Source of the DNA: an uncultured Alphaproteobacteria bacterium
GTDB lineage: Bacteria; Pseudomonadota; Alphaproteobacteria; UBA8366; JADFVY01
DNA length: 64,000 bases
Reading direction: 5' to 3'
Assembly (NCBI GenBank): GCA_947259105.1
Contig: CAMYKU010000032.1
Coordinates: 1 to 64,000 of the forward strand
Shown one piece after another: positions 59,222-64,000 of this stretch; position 1 is the first letter of the stretch, and the number at the start of each line of letters is the position of its first letter. The notes beneath the pieces were generated by a model. It did not search any database. It saw only the letters and a program-made list of their open reading frames with translations, and was not told the origin of the DNA. A program made the position numbers and the translations under genes.

Positions 59222-60226
59222 ATGCGTTCGATCATTGCCACGGTGATGGCCGTGCTCGCCCTGGCGGGCGCTGGGGGCGCCGCAACAGCCTCCGAGAAGA
59301 TAACGTTCTTCCGCATCGCCACCGGCGGCGTGGGCGGCACCTATTACCCGGTCGGCGGACTGATCGCCCAGGCGATCAGTAACCCGCCGGGATCGCGTCC
59401 GTGCGACAAGGGCGGCAGCTGCGGCGTACCGGGGCTGGTCGCCGTGGCGCAGTCGGCCCACGGGTCGGTTGCCAATATCGCCGCCGTGGCGGCCGGCGAG
59501 GTCGAGTCCGCGTTCGCGCAGTCGGACGTCGCCTACTGGGCGCACACGGGCACCGGCATCTATCTGGAGTCCGGCAAGGTCGAGGGGATCCGGGTGATCG
59601 CCGCCCTGTATCCCGAAAGCATCCATCTCGTCGCCCGCAAGGGCTCGGGCATCCGCTCGGTGCTGGACCTGGCCGGGCGGCGCGTCTCGCTCGACGAGGA
59701 GGGCTCCGGCACGCTGGTCGACGCGCGGCTCATCCTGTCGGCCTTCGGGTTGGCCGAAACCGGCCTGCAGGCGGAATACCTCAAACCCGTCCCGGCGATC
59801 GAGAAGATCAAGGCGGGCGAGCTCGACGCCTTCTTCATCGTCGCCGGCTATCCGGCGAGCGCAGTGGTGGAGCTGGCCGAAACCACCGGCGCGGAGCTGG
59901 TGCCCATCGAGGGGCCGGAGGTCGACCTGCTGGCCGAGAAGTACGGGTTCTTCACGCGGGTGACCATCCCGGCCGGGAACTACAAGGGCGTCAGCACCGT
60001 GCGGACGCTGAGCGTCGGTGCCCAGTGGATCGTCGGCGCGGCGGTGGACGAGGAACTCGTTTACCAGATCACCAAGGCGCTGTGGCACGACAGCACACGG
60101 CCGCTGCTACAGGCGCGACACCCGCAGGCGAGTGCGATCACCCGCAAGACCGCGCTCGACGGCGTCGCCATCCCGCTCCACCCGGGCGCCGAGCGTTACT
60201 ATCGCGAAGTCGGGATGATCGAGTAG
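59222..60226 (+). CDS. TAXI-family TRAP transporter solute-binding protein (orphan)
   Basis: A 334-residue periplasmic binding protein. A signal peptide (MRSIIATVMAVLALAGAGGAATA) is followed by the TAXI signature FFRIATGGVGGTYYPVGGLIAQAISNPPGSRPCDKGGSCGVPGLVAVAQSAHGSVANIAAVAAGEVESAFAQSDVAYWAHTGTGIY. The ligand-binding core continues with GRRVSLDEEGSGTLVDARLIL and IVAGYPASAVVELAETTGAELVPI. Members bind glutamate, other acids or unknown ligands for TRAP transport. No fused DctQM permease gene is in this window, so it is an orphan here. GGGGAAAGA precedes the ATG at 59222. Confidence 0.88.
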   Translation: MRSIIATVMAVLALAGAGGAATASEKITFFRIATGGVGGTYYPVGGLIAQAISNPPGSRPCDKGGSCGVPGLVAVAQSAHGSVANIAAVAAGEVESAFAQSDVAYWAHTGTGIYLESGKVEGIRVIAALYPESIHLVARKGSGIRSVLDLAGRRVSLDEEGSGTLVDARLILSAFGLAETGLQAEYLKPVPAIEKIKAGELDAFFIVAGYPASAVVELAETTGAELVPIEGPEVDLLAEKYGFFTRVTIPAGNYKGVSTVRTLSVGAQWIVGAAVDEELVYQITKALWHDSTRPLLQARHPQASAITRKTALDGVAIPLHPGAERYYREVGMIE

Positions 60227-60337
60227 CGAGACGGAACACGACACCGCGCCGATAGGCCGAGGCGCAAATGATCGTATCGTCGCGGGGCGCGCGGCGGTGA
60301 ATCACTATTGGACCACCGGACAGCTCCATTTGGTCGG

Positions 60338-60901
60338 TTATTCATCGTCCAGTGGTCGAATCGGGGGTCGACTACGAAGACTACGGAAATATTCCGCCGA
60401 ATTATGATCGGACCCCCACCCAACCTCGTTTTCAAAGTCTTTGCCTTTGAAGTGCCTCTTGAAGTATTTGATGTATACAATGGTGGCCCGGATTTCACCG
60501 TCTGTCAGGGTTTTCTCAAATCCGGGCATATTGGACTCAACGGGCGCGGTTCTCGCTTGAACTGATCGTCCACCTTGGCTGATGATCCGAAACATCCAAT
60601 CGTCGGAGCGATGCGGCGTCGTATCGTCGTGCAGCGGCGGTCCGAATGACACATCCCTCGGGTGACCCGTCAAATCGGGATCATGGCAGTGCGCGCAGTG
60701 AGTGCGGTACACGGAACCGCCAAGCCGGAGATCGGCACCCAAGTCATAAACCCGCGTAATGCTCGACGACGATTCCCCTTGATCCGCGTACCATACAACC
60801 AGACCACCCGCCAGGAAGACCGATGCCACCACTGCCGTTGCGGCGAGCCGCCGCCGGAATTCCCCGGCGGCCCGATTATTCGGCGAATTAGGGTACGCCA
60901 T
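60338..60901 (-). CDS. Membrane-anchored class I c-type cytochrome, second of two
   Basis: A 187-residue monohaem cytochrome c with an N-terminal anchor (LAATAVVASVFLAGGLVVWYA), haem motif CAHCH in GGSVYRTHCAHCHDPDLTGHPRDVSFGPPLHDD, and SNMPGFEKTLTDGEIRATIVYIKYF containing the probable axial Met. It shares layout and several blocks with the cytochrome at 58524, so the two are paralogues. It has a distinctive extension, FENEVGWGSDHNSAEYFRSLRSRPPIRPLDDE, after the haem domain. GC content is lower than in its neighbours. GGGAG lies 8 bp before the ATG. Confidence 0.85.
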   Translation of the reverse strand: MAYPNSPNNRAAGEFRRRLAATAVVASVFLAGGLVVWYADQGESSSSITRVYDLGADLRLGGSVYRTHCAHCHDPDLTGHPRDVSFGPPLHDDTTPHRSDDWMFRIISQGGRSVQARTAPVESNMPGFEKTLTDGEIRATIVYIKYFKRHFKGKDFENEVGWGSDHNSAEYFRSLRSRPPIRPLDDE

Positions 60902-60983
60902 TACAAGAACTCCCGGGCAAATTCGTGCGACCCTACCGGGGCAATCCCTTCCAGACTGTAAACGAGTCCCGTCGGCCGGCCGT

Positions 60984-61379
60984 TCAGCCTTCGAGCCGCG
61001 CCTTTAGATACTTCTGATTGCTGCGCGCCAGCCGCGCGCCGACCTGCATCTGCAGCAAGTCCAGAAGCGGCCGCGGGGCCCGATCCCAGTCGCCGCGGCG
61101 GATCTCAACGGCAAGGCGGCGGTTGAGGCCGGCGATCCGGGCCTCATCGTCGGCCCCTGCAGCTTCGACGATCACCGCATCCCACAACTCCGCGAACTGG
61201 CGCAACTCTCGGGCACGGTCGGCGGCGGCATATTCCCGGTCGTACGCGGCAATCGAGAGCGCCTTTGCGGCCAGGCGCTGTTCGTAGCTGCGCGCCTTCG
61301 GGTCGTCCGGCAGCGGGTCGTTGCCCAGGATCGCGGCGGCGAGCCGCTCCAGCTCGTCGGGGCCCGGGCATTGCCTCAT
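60984..61379 (-). CDS. DUF6285 / LvaB-like small protein
   Basis: A 131-residue mostly helical protein (LERLAAAILGNDPLPDDPKARSYEQRLAAKALSIAAYDREYAAADRARELRQFAELW ... PRPLLDLLQMQVGARLARSNQKYLKARLEG). It matches the DUF6285 pattern, a family encoded beside APH-type kinases and acyl-CoA dehydrogenases. In Pseudomonas putida levulinate catabolism, a small protein in the corresponding place (LvaB) is needed for the kinase LvaA. Its start overlaps the kinase stop by 4 bases (ATGA), which supports a complex. Equivalence to LvaB is inferred from context and size. Confidence 0.7.
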   Translation of the reverse strand: MRQCPGPDELERLAAAILGNDPLPDDPKARSYEQRLAAKALSIAAYDREYAAADRARELRQFAELWDAVIVEAAGADDEARIAGLNRRLAVEIRRGDWDRAPRPLLDLLQMQVGARLARSNQKYLKARLEG

Positions 61380-62395
61380 GCCGCGCCCCGCGCCTCGATG
61401 GCGGCGATGTCGAGCAGGGCGTCCAGTTCCATCTCGGGCGCCCTGAGGCCGGTGAGCGCGAGTTCGAGCGACTCCTCGCCGCCGGTCAGATGGCGCTCGC
61501 CCTGCTGCAGCGCGATCACGGCCCAGCGCACGGCGGCCATGACCTCCCAGTAGGGAATGGCTCCCCGGTCGACCGCGCGGCCGGACCCGGCCTCGTAGCC
61601 GCGGTAGAAGGCCTCGCGGGAGCCGATCCCGCCGGCCTCCCGATCCCAGGCGCCGAATCGCCAGCAGCGCGCGCAGAACCAGGCGACGTCCTCCATCGGG
61701 TCGCTCCAGCAGGCGAACTCCCAATCGAGGATACCGGTGATCCGGGCGCCGTCGATCATGATGTTGCCGGTGCGGAAGTCGCTGTGGCAGAGGGTGATCT
61801 CGCGGCTCTCCGGCGCGCGACGCTCGAGCCAGCGCAAGGCGTATTCCAGCGGCGGGTTCGGATCCGGCATCTCGTCCAGATAGCGGCGATATGCCGCAAC
61901 CCGCGACAGCGCCGGCGCACCGTCCGGCAGCGTAAGGAATCCCAAATCGTGCCGCGGCGGCCGGATCGCATGGATGCGCGCAAGCTCACGGCCGAGACGT
62001 TCGACCAGCGCGTCGCCCGCCTCCGCGACGGCCGCATCGCGCACCAGGACATGCCCCTCGGCGCGGCCGGTAACGCGGGCCATCACGTAGAACGGCTTGC
62101 CGAACACCGATGCGTCCTCGCACAGGAACAGCGGCTCCGGCACCGTCACGCCGGCCTCGTGCGCCGCCTTGAGGAGGGCGAATTCCTGCGCGCGGCTGTG
62201 GCTGGTGGCGACGCCGGACGGCGCGTCGGTGCGCAGCACCCAGTCCCGCGCGGCGGCGCCGATTTCGACCGTCAGCCCCCAGTTCTCCTGGATCGCCCCG
62301 CCGGACAGCTTGTCGAGCGCCACGATCCGCAGGTCGTCGACCCCCGCCGCCGCGCCGAGCCAGCGGGCCAGCGCCGCCCGGCCCGCTTCGCCCAT
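61376..62395 (-). CDS. APH-family phosphotransferase, probable 4-hydroxyacyl-CoA kinase
   Basis: A 339-residue kinase of the aminoglycoside-phosphotransferase/ACAD10-11 type. The N-lobe is near 25-110 (IVALDKLSGGAIQENWGLTVE, WVLRTDAPS). The catalytic Brenner-like motif is LCHSDFRTGNIMIDGARITGILDWEFACWSDPMEDVAWF near 218-256, with the catalytic Asp, Asn and the metal-binding Asp. It probably phosphorylates a hydroxyacyl-CoA so that the next enzyme can eliminate phosphate. The start at 62395 shares a base with the dehydrogenase stop, and its end overlaps the DUF6285 start. Confidence 0.85.
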   Translation of the reverse strand: MGEAGRAALARWLGAAAGVDDLRIVALDKLSGGAIQENWGLTVEIGAAARDWVLRTDAPSGVATSHSRAQEFALLKAAHEAGVTVPEPLFLCEDASVFGKPFYVMARVTGRAEGHVLVRDAAVAEAGDALVERLGRELARIHAIRPPRHDLGFLTLPDGAPALSRVAAYRRYLDEMPDPNPPLEYALRWLERRAPESREITLCHSDFRTGNIMIDGARITGILDWEFACWSDPMEDVAWFCARCWRFGAWDREAGGIGSREAFYRGYEAGSGRAVDRGAIPYWEVMAAVRWAVIALQQGERHLTGGEESLELALTGLRAPEMELDALLDIAAIEARGAA

Positions 62396-63594
62396 CACAC
62401 GCCCCAGCGCCAGAAATCCGTGCCTTCCTGCATGTAGAAGCGGGCCAGCACCATCATGTGCACCTCGGACGCGCCGTCGACGAGCCGCGCCTGGCGGGCG
62501 TAGCGGTACATCCATTCCAGGGGCGTGTCGCCGGAATAGCCGCGCGCGCCGCAGAGCTGGATCGCCGTGTCCACCGCCTTGTGCAACGTGTCGGCGACAT
62601 GGACCTTGGCCATCGAGACCTCCTTGCGGGCGAAATCGCCCTGGTCGAGCGTCCAGGCCGCGTTCATCACCAGCAGCCGGCCGATCTGGATCTCCTTGGC
62701 GACCGCGCCCATCTGGATCTGAATGCCCTCGCGCTCGGCCAGTTTGACGCCGAAACTCTCGCGCTCGGCAACGTAGGCCCCGGCGATCTCCATCGCCCGC
62801 CTGGCGAGGCCGAGCCAGCGCATGCAGTGCGTCAGCCGCGCGGTGCCGAGGCGGATCTGCGTTACCTTCAGCCCGTCGCCGACCTCCAGCAGGCGGTTCT
62901 CGTCCGGGATCTCCAGCCCGTCGAACTCGAGCTCGCAATGGCCGCCATGCTCCTCCGGCCCCATGACCGGGATGCGCCGCAGCACCCGCCAGCCCGGCTG
63001 GTCCTTGTGGAACAGGAAGGCGGTCAGCCCCTTGCGCGGATCGTCCGAGGTCTTGGCGATCAGGATGAAATGCGCCGCGCCGTCGGCCCCGGTGATGAAC
63101 CATTTGCGGCCGTGGACGACCCAGTTGTCACCCTGTTTCCCGGCCGTGGTCAGCATCATCGCCGGGTCCGAGCCCGCGCCCGGATGCGGCTCGGTCATGG
63201 CGAACGCCGAGCGCACCTCGCCGTTGACGATCGGCTGCAGCCATTTCGCCTTCTGCGCGTCGGTGCCGATCTTCTCCAGCGCCGTCATGTTGCCGTCGTC
63301 CGGGGCGGCGCAGTGCAGCGCGACCGGCCCGAAGATCGAGCGGTTGGCCTCCTCGTAGAACACCGCCCGCTCGGCCACCGACAGGCCCAGCCCGCCGCGC
63401 GCCTCCGAGACCTGTGGCGCCCACAGCCCGGCCGCCCGCGCCTTGCCGCGCAGCGTCTCCAGGATGGGCTCGTCGATATTGCCGTGCTGGTCGTAGTTCG
63501 CGTGCTCGGCTTCCAGCGGGATGATCTCGGCATCGACGAACGCGCGCACCCTGGCGCGGTAATCCTCAGCCCTGGGTGAAAGCGTGAAATCCAT
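62395..63594 (-). CDS. Acyl-CoA dehydrogenase, ACAD10/11- or LvaC-like
   Basis: A 399-residue acyl-CoA dehydrogenase: SAFAMTEPHPGAGSDPAMM near 136-154, WVVHGRKWFITGADGAAHFILIAKT, and a C-terminal helical domain with AIQLCGARGYSGDTPLEWMYRYARQARLVDGASEVHMMVLARFY. The C-terminal pattern (GARGYSGDTPLEWMYR) is that of the ACAD10/11 group, which act on phosphorylated hydroxyacyl-CoAs. It is coupled to the downstream APH kinase by a one-base overlap, the same two activities that mammals carry in one chain. The SDR gene lies 18 bp upstream. Confidence 0.9.
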   Translation of the reverse strand: MDFTLSPRAEDYRARVRAFVDAEIIPLEAEHANYDQHGNIDEPILETLRGKARAAGLWAPQVSEARGGLGLSVAERAVFYEEANRSIFGPVALHCAAPDDGNMTALEKIGTDAQKAKWLQPIVNGEVRSAFAMTEPHPGAGSDPAMMLTTAGKQGDNWVVHGRKWFITGADGAAHFILIAKTSDDPRKGLTAFLFHKDQPGWRVLRRIPVMGPEEHGGHCELEFDGLEIPDENRLLEVGDGLKVTQIRLGTARLTHCMRWLGLARRAMEIAGAYVAERESFGVKLAEREGIQIQMGAVAKEIQIGRLLVMNAAWTLDQGDFARKEVSMAKVHVADTLHKAVDTAIQLCGARGYSGDTPLEWMYRYARQARLVDGASEVHMMVLARFYMQEGTDFWRWGV

Positions 63595-63612
63595 CGGACC
63601 TCCTAGTCCTCG

Positions 63613-64000
63613 TCAGGGAATGACCTGGCTGTGGCCGCCGTCGACCGTGACCACGCTGCCGGTCGTGTAGGACCCGCCCGCCCCCGCCAGCATCAGCAGC
63701 GCCGCGTCGAGCTCTTCCGGCCCGGCGGCGCGGCGCATGGGAACCCGCTTGAGCATCTCGTGCGCGGGTTCCGTCTTGAAGTACGCGTCGTTCATCTCGG
63801 TTTCGAAATACCCCGGCGCGAGGGCGTTGACGCGGATGTTATGGCGCGCCAGCTCCAGCGCCAAGCTGCGCGTCAACTGGATGACCCCGGCCTTCGAGGC
63901 GCAATAGGCGGCGCCGCCCTTCATGGCCCGCTCGCCGAGGATCGAGGCGATATTGACGATCGCACCGCCCGCCCCTTGCGCGATCATCCGCCGGGCGCCC
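63613..64000 (-). CDS. Short-chain dehydrogenase/reductase (5' end beyond the window)
   Basis: The last 129 residues or so of an SDR oxidoreductase; the N-terminal Rossmann motif lies beyond the right edge. Visible are GGAIVNIASILGERAMKGGAAYCASKAGVIQLTRSLALELARHNIRVNALAPGYFETEMN, which includes the catalytic Ser and the YxxxK pair (Tyr and Lys in YCASK), and the C-terminal GGSYTTGSVVTVDGGHSQVIP. It heads the visible part of the operon and probably supplies the 3-hydroxyacyl or hydroxyacid dehydrogenase step, like LvaD. The substrate is inferred. Confidence 0.88.
   Translation of the reverse strand, partial: GARRMIAQGAGGAIVNIASILGERAMKGGAAYCASKAGVIQLTRSLALELARHNIRVNALAPGYFETEMNDAYFKTEPAHEMLKRVPMRRAAGPEELDAALLMLAGAGGSYTTGSVVTVDGGHSQVIP

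Overview
The window reads as a high-GC chromosomal segment of an alphaproteobacterium. The blocks rpoZ-rsh-pdxJ-acpS-lepB-rnc-era, recO-parC and dapA-smpB, the bactofilin/LytM pair and the dense set of acyl-CoA genes fit that class, perhaps a Rhodospirillales-like lineage; the exact taxon is inference. I recognise no tRNA, rRNA, CRISPR array, transposase, integrase or phage gene.

Layout. (1) 1-4045: end of an unknown gene, a PapD-like chaperone and, convergent to it, a large PapC/FimD-like usher. (2) 4642-13234: a fatty-acyl-CoA ligase with an SCP2 protein, then a minus-strand beta-oxidation operon in the order MerR regulator, thiolase, fused 3-hydroxyacyl-CoA dehydrogenase/enoyl-CoA hydratase, acyl-CoA dehydrogenase, DUF6134-like protein. 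(3) 13317-20458: a carnitine-type catabolic cluster (thioesterase, BKACE, L-carnitine dehydrogenase, CaiA-like flavoprotein, ADP-forming-type CoA ligase, CaiD). Its long AT-rich upstream region carries four DnaA-box-like sites in a 44-bp direct duplication. (4) 20538-27397: cupredoxin-like protein, rhodanese, small membrane protein, MATE exporter, OCD-family enzyme, metZ and an EamA transporter, with three palindromic repeat families scattered between genes. (5) 27500-30915: a PA2779/PA2778 locus with a duplicated PA2779 gene, then a FadL-type porin. (6) 30995-33778: bioY and a lower-GC secreted beta-propeller protein.

(7) 33899-47655: a minus-strand housekeeping block running rpoZ, rsh, DUF2062, pdxJ, acpS, two tandem lepB genes, rnc, era, three metabolic genes, recO, parC. 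(8) 47988-58105: NYN nuclease, family-5-like uracil-DNA glycosylase, smpB, dapA, soluble lytic transglycosylase, a haloacid dehalogenase/hydrolase/PLP-lyase operon, and bactofilin with a LytM peptidase. (9) 58524-60901: two class I c-type cytochromes around an orphan TAXI binding protein. (10) 60984-64000: a translationally coupled SDR/acyl-CoA dehydrogenase/APH kinase/DUF6285 module resembling the levulinate (lva) pathway of Pseudomonas putida and the mammalian ACAD10/11 fusions.

Much of the accessory content concerns CoA-thioester catabolism: fatty acids, carnitine and probably hydroxyacids. FadL at the outer membrane and several acyl-CoA dehydrogenases are consistent with that. The clearest leads are the DnaA-box array at 14255-14338, the carnitine cluster with a non-CaiC ligase, the lva-like module, and the PA2779/PA2778 locus.
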